A DNA stretch of 39,271 nucleotides. It comes from an uncultured Pelosinus sp. GTDB taxonomy: Bacteria; Bacillota; Negativicutes; DSM-13327. A model generated the notes under the pieces. That model worked only from the letters and a program-made list of their open reading frames with translations. It was not told the origin of the DNA and did no database searches. Position 1 is the stretch's first letter, and every line of letters begins with the position of its first letter. Below are positions 19,313 through 27,605 of the stretch, in pieces. The position numbers were made by a program, and so were the translations under genes. The DNA lies in assembly GCA_946415545.1 (NCBI GenBank), contig CAMKSY010000002.1:1-39271 (forward strand), in the 5' to 3' direction.

Positions 19313-19890
19313 GCAAGCAGATCGCATTTTATGTTGAGCAAAAACATTGTACGGGGTGCAGTGCCTGCCAAATTGCCTGTAAAGATAAGCATAATCTGCC
19401 TCTCGGTCAGAATTTTAGACAAATTCATGCCTATGAAGGCGGCGACTTTACCATTTCTGGCAATGTTGTTTATCAAAATACCTATGCCTATTGGATATCT
19501 GTTAGCTGTAATCATTGTGTAGATGCTCCTTGCATTGCCGTGTGTCCAAGTAAAGCGATCTACAAAAGACAAGAAGATGGATTGGTGCTGATTAACGAGA
19601 AGAGTTGTATTGGCTGCCATCGTTGTTTCGCAGTTTGCCCTTATCAGGCACCACAGTTTGATGCTGCCACCAGCAAGATGAAAAAATGTGACTTCTGCCA
19701 GGATCTCTTGCTGCAAGGAATCTCGCCGGCTTGTGTTTCAGCCTGCCCTATGCGTGTGCTGGGATATGGCGAGCTCGGTGAATTAGAGAAAAAGTATGGA
19801 AATACCAGCTGGGTAAAGGGATTGCCCAATACATCCAACATCAAACCTGCTTGGGTTCTGCTGCCCCACCGTGATGCAGTTGATGTATGA
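19309..19890 (+). CDS. 4Fe-4S ferredoxin-type electron transfer subunit (DmsB-like)
   Basis: Four Cys-rich clusters: CTGCSACQIAC, CNHCVDAPCIAVC, CIGCHRCFAVC, CDFC...CVSAC; ATGA overlap with upstream CDS. Confidence 0.95.
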   Translation: MSKQIAFYVEQKHCTGCSACQIACKDKHNLPLGQNFRQIHAYEGGDFTISGNVVYQNTYAYWISVSCNHCVDAPCIAVCPSKAIYKRQEDGLVLINEKSCIGCHRCFAVCPYQAPQFDAATSKMKKCDFCQDLLLQGISPACVSACPMRVLGYGELGELEKKYGNTSWVKGLPNTSNIKPAWVLLPHRDAVDV

Positions 19891-19919
19891 TCAAGCAGGA
19901 ATTAGCGTTTGATGAAGAG

Positions 19920-19966
19920 AAGATACTCATACCTTACAGATTGTAGGTTATGGGTATCTTTTTTAT
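19920..19966 (+). terminator. Terminator after the DmsAB-like pair
   Basis: AGATACTCATACCTTACAGATTGTAGGTTATGGGTATCTTTTTT. Confidence 0.75.
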
Positions 19967-20150
19967 AGTAATAAAAAGTTATTTCTAAGATCGTATTGAT
20001 GCAAAGGAGTCTTGCATTATAAGAAGTGAATAGTTCTGATGTCTATTTAAATAAAATACCAGCGCAACGTCGTGGAATTTCAAGGGAATGTATAGGATTC
20101 AAATTGTCTGAATGCATAAGATTAAGGTGGAAAAATAGGAGGTGTTATTC

Positions 20151-21410
20151 ATGATTTGGATTGGCATTTTAATTGTCGCGTTCACATTTTTTGCTATCAT
20201 TAAACGTTATGAAACCAGGCTGGTTCTATTTGTAGCTGGCGTGACAATGGCTTTAGTTGTTGGTAAGCCTTTAGTAGCTATAGATGCCTTTGCTAAAACA
20301 ATGGTTAGTGGAGGACTTGTAACAACGATCTGTACAGTAATGGGCTTTTCTTATGTAATGAAACTAACGGGCTGTGATAGTCATCTCGTAAAATTATTAA
20401 CGAGTTTACTAAAACAAGCGAAGTTTATCCTGATACCAGGAGCGGTTATCGTAACATGGATCATTAATATTGCTTTACCGAGTACCGCCGGCTGTGCTGC
20501 CGCTGTTGGCGCCGTATTAATACCTACATTAATCGTATCTGGCGTACACCCTGCGATGGCTGCAGCTTGTGTCATGTCTGGTACCATTGGCAGTGTCATG
20601 AGCCCTGGTCTTGCACATAATCCATTTGTCGCAAAGTTAGCCAATGTTGATGTGATGACAGTGATTGCTGGCCATACGATTCCTGCCCTGATTTCACTTG
20701 CTGTTGCAGCAGTAATGCTGACAATTGTTTGCCATTTGCGAAATGAAGGCGCCAGCGCTGATCGGTCTACTAAAATTGTTAGTGATGATGAAAAATTTAA
20801 GGTTAACGTTATAAAAGCTGTAGTTCCCGTCATTCCTCTGGTCTTGTTGGTACTAGGGAGCAAAATGGTTGCTTTGATTCCCGAAATTACAGTTCCCCAA
20901 GCTATGATTATAGGTGCCATGCTTGGAGTTGTTGTAATATGGGGCAACGCGCAAGAAATATCTAGAAGCTTTTTTAAGGGGATGGGTGACTCTTATGGCG
21001 AAATAATGGGTATTATTATTTCAGCAGCAGTATTCACTCAGGGAATGGATACCATTGGGCTTACTGGTGCACTAATTGAGAATATGAAAGAATCACAGGA
21101 TGTAGCAAGATATGCAGCATCTATCGGTCCATTTTTCATCGCAGTTTTAAGTGGATCCGGTGATGCGGCTGCTCTTGCTTTCAATGGTGCAGTCACTCCT
21201 CATGCTGCGCAGTTTGGGTTTAAAATTACAGATATGGGCTCCCTCGCTACAATATCTGCTGGTTTAGGACGTACAATGTCTCCCGTTGCTGGTGGTGCCA
21301 TTGTATGTGCAACAATAGCTGGTGTAAATCCGATAGAGATCGCTAAACGTACCGCTCCGGGAATGTTTTGTGCCCTTGTTGCGGTCTTAATTGTTTCCTC
21401 ATTCAATTAA
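20151..21410 (+). CDS. DcuC-family anaerobic C4-dicarboxylate transporter
   Basis: ATG at 20151 after AGGAGG; ALPSTAGCAAAVGAVLIPTLI, SGSGDAAALAFNGAVTPHA, AGLGRTMSPVAGG. Confidence 0.88.
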   Translation: MIWIGILIVAFTFFAIIKRYETRLVLFVAGVTMALVVGKPLVAIDAFAKTMVSGGLVTTICTVMGFSYVMKLTGCDSHLVKLLTSLLKQAKFILIPGAVIVTWIINIALPSTAGCAAAVGAVLIPTLIVSGVHPAMAAACVMSGTIGSVMSPGLAHNPFVAKLANVDVMTVIAGHTIPALISLAVAAVMLTIVCHLRNEGASADRSTKIVSDDEKFKVNVIKAVVPVIPLVLLVLGSKMVALIPEITVPQAMIIGAMLGVVVIWGNAQEISRSFFKGMGDSYGEIMGIIISAAVFTQGMDTIGLTGALIENMKESQDVARYAASIGPFFIAVLSGSGDAAALAFNGAVTPHAAQFGFKITDMGSLATISAGLGRTMSPVAGGAIVCATIAGVNPIEIAKRTAPGMFCALVAVLIVSSFN

Positions 21411-21449
21411 CTGGCTGCTTAGCTCCAATGTCAGATATGATTTCTCATG

Positions 21450-21512
21450 AATAACAGGGCTCATTACTACAATGGTTGTATAAATCGTGGTAAATGAGCC
21501 CTGTTATTATGC
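21450..21512 (+). terminator. Terminator-like hairpin
   Basis: AATAACAGGGCTCATTACTAC...GTGGTAAATGAGCCCTGTTATT. Confidence 0.6.
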
Positions 21513-21628
21513 TGTTTGTTACATTTTAGCGTGAGTTGCCATATCATGGGATAGCGATTATAATTGCTTTGACATGAGTTATTTATTGCTACGGTTTAAG
21601 TTAGAACCCTTTTGTATAGGAGGTCAAA

Positions 21629-22576
21629 ATGGAGATACGACATCTGGAATATTTTATAGAGGTAGCCCGCCAAAAGAGTTTCAGTAAGGCGGCTGACCAA
21701 ATGCATATTTCTCAGCCGTCGATTAGTAAAATAATTAAAGAGATTGAAGGTCATTTTGGAGTGGTGCTGTTTTATCGTACTACAAAGTATGTAGAATTGA
21801 CTGACGCAGGTGAAATTATTTTGGAACAAGCAGAGAAGATTGTTTCATCTTTTCAAAATATAAATGCTAATTTAGTTGGAGGATCTAATTTAAAATCAGG
21901 GAAGATACGGATCGGTATCCCGCCAATTACAGGTCTGACATCCTTCTCCCGTTTATTTGGCCCGTTTAAAAGGTCTTATCCAAACATTAACATACAGTTA
22001 TTTGAGTGCGGATCGAAGAAAATTGAAACGGGTATATTAGATGGTACACTAGACGTAGGTATCCTATGTATCCCACCTAGTGATCAGGAACTTTATGAAA
22101 TGATCTGCAGTATCCAAGATCCTCTGCGGCTTGTCGTCCATCCAGAGCACCCTTTTGCAAAATGTGAAATCATTGACTATGCCAATCTGATCAATGAATC
22201 CTTTGTGCTGTATAGTAATGACTTTAGTTTAAACGACCTCATTATTGATCGGTGCATGCAAGCCGGATTTCGCCCTAATGTTATTTTTGAAACGCTGCAG
22301 CTTGAACTGATGACCCAACTGGTTGCAGATCATTTTGGTATCGCTCTATTGCCAAGTACTGTTTGTCAGCACCTGGACGCTAATGCACTGACCTCTCTTC
22401 CATTAGCAGATCCGCCTGTCTATTTACAATTAGGAGTAGCTTGGAAAAAAGACCGATATGTTTCTCACGCCACCAAAGCATGGCTGCAATTTGTAAAAGA
22501 CAAGATCGATTTCGATGATAAGAAACCTGATATTACGCGGCATCAATGGTTTTGGGATATTGCAGCTCCATCCTAA
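21629..22576 (+). CDS. LysR-family transcriptional regulator with C-terminal DITRHQWFWDIAAPS tail
   Basis: MEIRHLEYFIEVARQKSFSKAADQMHISQPSISKIIKEIEGHFGVVLFYRTTK; tail extends beyond the normal effector domain. Confidence 0.93.
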   Translation: MEIRHLEYFIEVARQKSFSKAADQMHISQPSISKIIKEIEGHFGVVLFYRTTKYVELTDAGEIILEQAEKIVSSFQNINANLVGGSNLKSGKIRIGIPPITGLTSFSRLFGPFKRSYPNINIQLFECGSKKIETGILDGTLDVGILCIPPSDQELYEMICSIQDPLRLVVHPEHPFAKCEIIDYANLINESFVLYSNDFSLNDLIIDRCMQAGFRPNVIFETLQLELMTQLVADHFGIALLPSTVCQHLDANALTSLPLADPPVYLQLGVAWKKDRYVSHATKAWLQFVKDKIDFDDKKPDITRHQWFWDIAAPS

Positions 22577-22785
22577 ATAAAAACATTCATTTCATCTTTT
22601 ATCTGTATACATGGTAATTACCCTCGCCCTTTCCTGTGATCACTGCTTTTAGGCTACTTATTCCGAATCTAAATGCAATATATGCCGAATCCGTATTTCA
22701 CTTCCGATTGTAAGAGGAATACAATAAGATCAAGGCAAGCGTTATAAGTATGCTAAGCAGCCAACTTACGATTAGGAGGGGTATT

Positions 22786-22929
22786 ATGAGCAGTTCAATC
22801 AATGTTCTAGATCAGAATATCTTTGATAAGCCAGAAGAAGAATCTTCTATTGAAGTTAAGAAAGATGAAGTGAAAGTTGTGGATATCACACAGCAGCAAT
22901 GGTTTTGGGATCAGGCAGTCATGTCATAA
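22786..22929 (+). CDS. 47-aa small protein MSSSINVLDQNIFDKPEEESSIEVKKDEVKVVDITQQQWFWDQAVMS
   Basis: RBS AGGAGGGG, ATG 22786, stop 22927-22929, own terminator; tail matches the upstream LysR tail; missed by ORF track because of length. Confidence 0.8.
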   Translation: MSSSINVLDQNIFDKPEEESSIEVKKDEVKVVDITQQQWFWDQAVMS

Positions 22930-22973
22930 AATCGTTTTTACTGTATTGTACAACAAAGCAATAGAAGTTTTAC

Positions 22974-23002
22974 AGGTTTGGCTCTTCTGCCAAACCTTTT
23001 TT
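22974..23002 (+). terminator. Rho-independent terminator of the 47-aa gene
   Basis: AGGTTTGGCTCTTCTGCCAAACCTTTTTT. Confidence 0.85.
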
Positions 23003-23009
23003 CTACTTG

Positions 23010-23144
23010 TTATCTGGGACGCGGGGACAGGTTCCTTGTCCCAATTGGCTGCATCAAATATTTTGAGTAGATCTTCTCTTTTACCGGGTTCGTCTTATAC
23101 TTGCCAATGGATCTTCGTTTTTTTATTACCTCAAAAAATTCCAC
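23010..23144 (-). pseudogene. Nitroreductase N-terminal remnant, truncated at the REP-like element
   Basis: Minus strand with GGAG RBS and GTG start: VEFFEVIKKRRSIGKYKTNPVKEKIYSKYLMQPIGTRNLSPRPR*. Confidence 0.7.
23016..23042. repeat. REP-like palindromic element
   Basis: GGGACGCGGGGACAGGTTCCTTGTCCC; GGGACA/TGTCCC arms. Confidence 0.5.
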
Positions 23145-23270
23145 GATGATTCACTCCGATTCATTTTTCGGACTCTTGCATTAATAGTATCTTTATATGA
23201 TTTTTTGCAAGTACGCATATTTATATGATATACTACTAAAAACAATACTATTGAGAAGGACACAAGAATT

Positions 23271-23627
23271 ATGGCAAAATTTCATATTCAAGAAGGAACT
23301 TGCCCAGTACTCGCCGTTCAAAATCTCATTACTGGAAAGTGGAAGCTTCTGATTTTATGGCAATTGAGTCAGGGAACGAAACGGTTTAATGAGCTGCAAA
23401 AGCTGCTGCCGGATATTTCCCAAGGAATACTTACCCACCAATTGCGGGAATTAGAGCAGGATGGGCTCGTTCATAGAGAAGTCTATAAGGAAGTGCCGCC
23501 TAAGGTTGAGTATTCATTAACCGAGATAGGGCAGAGCTTTGTACCTGTTTTGCAAGTTGTGTGCGAATGGGGAGCCGCGTATTTAAGTAATATAAAATCC
23601 TTAAATGAGAAAAATCCTGCAACGTAG
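23271..23627 (+). CDS. HxlR-family transcriptional regulator
   Basis: [62 protein letters not shown]. Confidence 0.95.
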   Translation: MAKFHIQEGTCPVLAVQNLITGKWKLLILWQLSQGTKRFNELQKLLPDISQGILTHQLRELEQDGLVHREVYKEVPPKVEYSLTEIGQSFVPVLQVVCEWGAAYLSNIKSLNEKNPAT

Positions 23628-23870
23628 TGATCCATCTTTTCTTAGGTAAGAGGATGAAAATGTAATTAATGAACAAAATAAAAGTGCATACCCAAGCTGA
23701 GTAAGGGGAGGTCTGAAATTATACTTCAGCATATAAGCGTTGAACCATTTGGTGGAACTATGCTTCTTATCAATTATTTGATGATGCATAATTATTATGG
23801 CAAATGCCGCTATGCAGCAAGAGCTAATCTTTGTTTCTGCGGCTTATTCTATATAAAGTGAGGTTTGTAC

Positions 23871-24773
23871 ATGCAACAAGAACAACCAAAACAACAGAAA
23901 CAACCAAAACAACCAAAACAACCAAAACAACGGGTCTGGAAAGAAATAAAGCGATATATTATCCTTTTTATCGGTTCTGTTATCTACGCTGCTGGTCTGG
24001 AAATATTCTTAGTTCCCAACAACGTTATCGATGGCGGTGTGGTTGGTATTGCCATTATGGCGAGTCATCTGACGGGCTTGCCGCTGGGCGTATTCTTAAT
24101 TACCATAAATATTCCATTCATTTATTTGGGATATAAGCAAATTGGTAAAACTTTTACATTATCAACGATATTTTCGATTATCGTCTTGTCCTATTTCACT
24201 AAAATGTTCTTGCCGGTTCCCGGTTTTACAGATGATTTATTCTTAGCGTCAATCTTTGGCGGAATCATTTTAGGGATCGGTGTAGGACTCATTGTGCGTT
24301 ATGGCGGATCCTTAGATGGTTCAGAAATAGTAGCAATCTTGATGGACAAAAAAAGCAGCTTTTCTGTGGGCGAAATTGTCATGATTATCAACTTATTTAT
24401 CTTAAGTGCAGCCGGATTGGTATTTGGCTGGGATCGAGCCATGTATTCTTTGGTCACATATTTTATCGCTTCGAAGGTAATTGATATCGTCATTGAAGGT
24501 CTGGATGAATCAAAAGCTGTTATTATTGTTTCAGATCATTCGGCATCTATTGCCGAAGCCCTCATGGCCCGTCTGGGAAGGGGTGTGACGATCTTACATG
24601 GAGAAGGTGCCTATAAAGGTGACGAAAAACATATTCTCTACACAGTGATTACTAGGCTGGAGATAGCAAAATTTAAATCGCTTGTTTCAGAGATTGATGA
24701 AGATGCTTTTATAACGATCAACGATGTGCATGATGTAATGGGTGGCACGTTTAAAAAGAAAGCCATTCACTAA
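23871..24773 (+). CDS. YitT family membrane protein (DUF161 + DUF2179)
   Basis: ATG at 23871; IYAAGLEIFLVPNNVIDGGVVGIAIM; C-terminal ITRLEIAKFKSLVSEIDEDAFITINDVHDVMGG. Confidence 0.93.
   Translation: MQQEQPKQQKQPKQPKQPKQRVWKEIKRYIILFIGSVIYAAGLEIFLVPNNVIDGGVVGIAIMASHLTGLPLGVFLITINIPFIYLGYKQIGKTFTLSTIFSIIVLSYFTKMFLPVPGFTDDLFLASIFGGIILGIGVGLIVRYGGSLDGSEIVAILMDKKSSFSVGEIVMIINLFILSAAGLVFGWDRAMYSLVTYFIASKVIDIVIEGLDESKAVIIVSDHSASIAEALMARLGRGVTILHGEGAYKGDEKHILYTVITRLEIAKFKSLVSEIDEDAFITINDVHDVMGGTFKKKAIH
23881..23930 (+). repeat. 9-bp tandem repeats encoding (QPK)n
   Basis: Repeated CAACCAAAA units at the 5' end of yitT. Confidence 0.8.
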
Positions 24774-25042
24774 ACGAAAAATAGGTGACCAATACGGTGA
24801 TGAAAAATCATGTTCTTACTGTATCGGGATAAGCGTATCGTTGTAAGAGGTTGGGGATATCTGGTATGGAGTAAGGAGAAAGCTACCTGTGATCTACGTT
24901 TGTAGTAGCGGGTAGCTTTCTCATATCCTTTGTCATGGTTTGTGGCAAGTGGCATTGGCTGCTTCTAACATGTGTGAGTTGTGATTACTGGCACCACTAG
25001 CCGCTATCAGTGTTGTATTCCCAAGGAATAAAGATTTTCGCT

Positions 25043-26017
25043 TTAAAACTCAAACTTAATTGGTCTTAAAAACAAATCGATTAATTTTTCTTTTGGATCC
25101 ATATTTTCAAATACTATTTCGTATACAGCATTACAGATTGGAAGTTCCACCTCGTATTTTTGTCCTAAGTATTGTAAAGCCTTTACGGTAGAGACACCTT
25201 CCGCTAATTTATCAAAAGGTTCACCAGTTATTAATGCCTGCCCAAATTTTCTATTGTGGCTGTGCGGGGAAAAGAGGGTCGCCTCATAATCCCCCAGATG
25301 GCTTAATCCATATATTGTTGTATCATTTCCGCCCATGGCTCTTACAAGACGTGAAATTTCTCGTGTACCTCTTGCCATAAGCGCACCCTTTAGACTGCTA
25401 TAACATAGCCCATCTAACATTCCTGCAGCGATTCCTATCACATTTTTGGCAGCAGCTCCAATTTCGTTCCCAATCAGATCCTGACCATAATAAAATCGTA
25501 TTAAAGAACTATTAAGAGATTCAACTATTTTTTTTGTCACTTCAATATGATCTGAACCGATAACCATACAATTTGGTATTTCCTTAACAAAATCCTGTAC
25601 ATGCCCTGGTCCGACCCAGATCCCTATATTAGAGCTTATTCCTATTTCTTCGCTGAACACTTGGGATAAGCGCTTGCCGCTACTTGCTTCAATACCTTTC
25701 ATACATAAGACAAATATCTTATCTTTTAGACCTTCTTGTAAACTTATGCTATGTGCAAAGGAGCGCAGTTCTTGGGCGCTAATGGAAATAATAATAATTT
25801 CACCGAAAGAGATTGCTGCCTCCAGAGAATTACTTAACAGGATGTCTTTCGGCAATGTCACATAATTATTCATTCTAGATTCTTTTAATTGTAAATAATG
25901 TTTCGAGGACTCTCTGCCCCATAACATTACCTCATGCCCAACTCGATTTGCATACCAAGCTAGAAATGTTCCCCATCGTCCGCATCCTAAAACTGAAATC
26001 TTCACCTGTATCACCAT
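25043..26017 (-). CDS. gpsA: Glycerol-3-phosphate dehydrogenase (NAD(P)+), somewhat divergent
   Basis: ISVLGCGRWGTFLAWYANRVGHEVMLWGRE; EIGAAAKNVIGIAAGMLDGL; GLSHLGDYEATLFSPHSHNRKFG. Confidence 0.88.
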   Translation of the reverse strand: MVIQVKISVLGCGRWGTFLAWYANRVGHEVMLWGRESSKHYLQLKESRMNNYVTLPKDILLSNSLEAAISFGEIIIISISAQELRSFAHSISLQEGLKDKIFVLCMKGIEASSGKRLSQVFSEEIGISSNIGIWVGPGHVQDFVKEIPNCMVIGSDHIEVTKKIVESLNSSLIRFYYGQDLIGNEIGAAAKNVIGIAAGMLDGLCYSSLKGALMARGTREISRLVRAMGGNDTTIYGLSHLGDYEATLFSPHSHNRKFGQALITGEPFDKLAEGVSTVKALQYLGQKYEVELPICNAVYEIVFENMDPKEKLIDLFLRPIKFEF

Positions 26018-26250
26018 CCTACCATCATTGTCCCAATCGTAAATAATCGCCCTTCAGGCGTTGCATTTCTTGTATCTATTCCAGATACTCTCCACTGTTT
26101 CCTGCTATACTAGTGAGAAGACAAAAAACGGGATGTATATTTTTATGCCTCTCGGGGTTATTTACAATACAGGCAGGTCTTTTAAGAAGCTTGGCAGAAA
26201 GATAATAAACATAATTATTGAGAACGAGACGTTAGGGAGGAGAAATAATA

Positions 26251-26586
26251 ATGGAAAGTAATCAACCCATTGCTATCTTAAATGGTGCTATTATTACAGC
26301 AGATGGAGAATATTCCTGCCGGACAATCAGCTTGGAAGAGTGCAAAAAATTAATTCAATCTGCATCTGAAATTATTTCTGCAGTAGGGCATAAGGCAACA
26401 GCAGAAATAATTACCGACCTCTTAGAGAGAGAAGTTACTTTGAATCGAATTGACTTTCACCAAGAAGCAGGGCAGCAGGCACTGGTATTCAAGCTCAACA
26501 GGCGTCCTCCTGAGGGAATCATCCTCACCAGGGATGAAATTGAAGCATTCGGATACCAGTTCCAGTTACTATCCAGGAATTCGTAA
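26251..26586 (+). CDS. DUF1874-family protein (AcrIII-1/Crn2 ring-nuclease family)
   Basis: ISAVGHKATAEIITDLLEREVTLNRIDFHQ...ALVFKLNRRPPEGIILTRDEIEAFGYQFQLL matches the SIRV1 gp29/STIV B116 pattern GH-x-x-T...NR...R-x-x-EGK-x-L. Confidence 0.82.
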   Translation: MESNQPIAILNGAIITADGEYSCRTISLEECKKLIQSASEIISAVGHKATAEIITDLLEREVTLNRIDFHQEAGQQALVFKLNRRPPEGIILTRDEIEAFGYQFQLLSRNS

Positions 26587-26656
26587 TTCAGGTGTTGTGT
26601 AAAGAAATCTACAATGAAATGATGATGGGAAAAAATCTTTGGAGGATACTTTACAG

Positions 26657-27355
26657 ATGCTTAACTTCATTGGCAGCGGAAGTGCTTTTAATACGCAATT
26701 AGGAAATACGAGTGCTTTTATAAAGAAAAAGGATAGTTTATTACTTATTGACAGTGGTGGAACAGTCTTTCACAGGCTTCGAGAATTAAAGATACTTGAA
26801 GAATTGAAAAAAATATACATTATCATTACTCATACTCACCCTGACCACGTAGGAAGTCTTGGAGAGGTAATTTTTTATTCCTATTACATTCTAGGTCATA
26901 AGCCAACTGTATTGTTCCCTAATGATGAACTAATGAAGAGTTTTTTGACGAATATAGGAGTCAGCCAGGAAATGTATTTACTGGAGAGTAGCTTTAACGT
27001 TACCTTCGCAGATGAAAACTTGGGAAAGATAGATATTAATTTTCTGCCAGTCTCACATGTAGAAACCATTCCAGCATACGGCTTTGTTATGAGGGAAAGA
27101 GAAGGTGTGATTTACTATAGCGGAGATTCAAATCATATAGAGGATGAAATTATTTCGAAACTAAAGAATGGAAAACTTGATCGCCTCTATCAAGATACCT
27201 GTGGACTTGATTATGAGGGTAACAGCCATATGTCATTAAGAAAGCTGAAAGAGACAATTCACTTCGACTTACGAAATAAGGTTTATTGTATGCATTTAGA
27301 CCAGCACATTGACATAGAAGAGGTTGTACATCAAGGTTTTCAGGTTGTGAAGTAA
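26657..27355 (+). CDS. MBL-fold metallo-hydrolase (RNase Z/phosphodiesterase-like)
   Basis: MLNFIGSGSAFNTQLGNTSAF; THTHPDHVGS; YYSGDSNH; CMHLDQH; ATG 26657 downstream of GGAGG. Confidence 0.88.
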   Translation: MLNFIGSGSAFNTQLGNTSAFIKKKDSLLLIDSGGTVFHRLRELKILEELKKIYIIITHTHPDHVGSLGEVIFYSYYILGHKPTVLFPNDELMKSFLTNIGVSQEMYLLESSFNVTFADENLGKIDINFLPVSHVETIPAYGFVMREREGVIYYSGDSNHIEDEIISKLKNGKLDRLYQDTCGLDYEGNSHMSLRKLKETIHFDLRNKVYCMHLDQHIDIEEVVHQGFQVVK

Positions 27356-27363
27356 TCTTGAAG

Positions 27364-27402
27364 AAAATCCTGCAAAGTTTAAACAAACTTTGCAGGATTT
27401 GT
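27364..27402 (+). terminator. Terminator
   Basis: AAATCCTGCAAAGTTTAAACAAACTTTGCAGGATTTGTATTTT. Confidence 0.8.
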
Positions 27403-27605
27403 ATTTTCTCAAATGTCATTATGTCTCATACAAAAGGTACAGTAGGTAGAATGGCAAAATCGCTTTAGGGACATTCTATAAATAATCGGTTTCAAATGTA
27501 AAAAGGTCTTCGAAGATGACGGTGGTTTAGATAGAATGACTTAATACCGGCTATAGCTTAAGAAGAGAAAAGATTCTAAAGTTTATGCAGTGAAGGCGGG
27601 TTCTT

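Noticed and set aside
20381-20947. 188-aa minus ORF inside the second DcuC gene
   Set aside because: Thr/Ile/Ala-rich shadow of a hydrophobic CDS, no RBS, no recognisable domain
22877-23149. 90-aa plus ORF (MWISHSSNGFGIRQ...) listed in the track
   Set aside because: Out of frame with the better-supported 47-aa gene, runs through its terminator and the REP-like palindrome
23831-24136. CAACCAAAA repeats considered as a CRISPR-like or intergenic repeat array
   Set aside because: Units are only 9 bp, contiguous and in frame within the yitT coding sequence
24876-24922. GAGAAAGCTACC...GGGTAGCTTTCTC hairpin after yitT considered as an ncRNA
   Set aside because: Most simply a bidirectional terminator between convergent yitT and gpsA; no further structure
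26061-26261. 66-aa ORF upstream of the DUF1874 gene
   Set aside because: No RBS or recognisable domain; covers the likely promoter region
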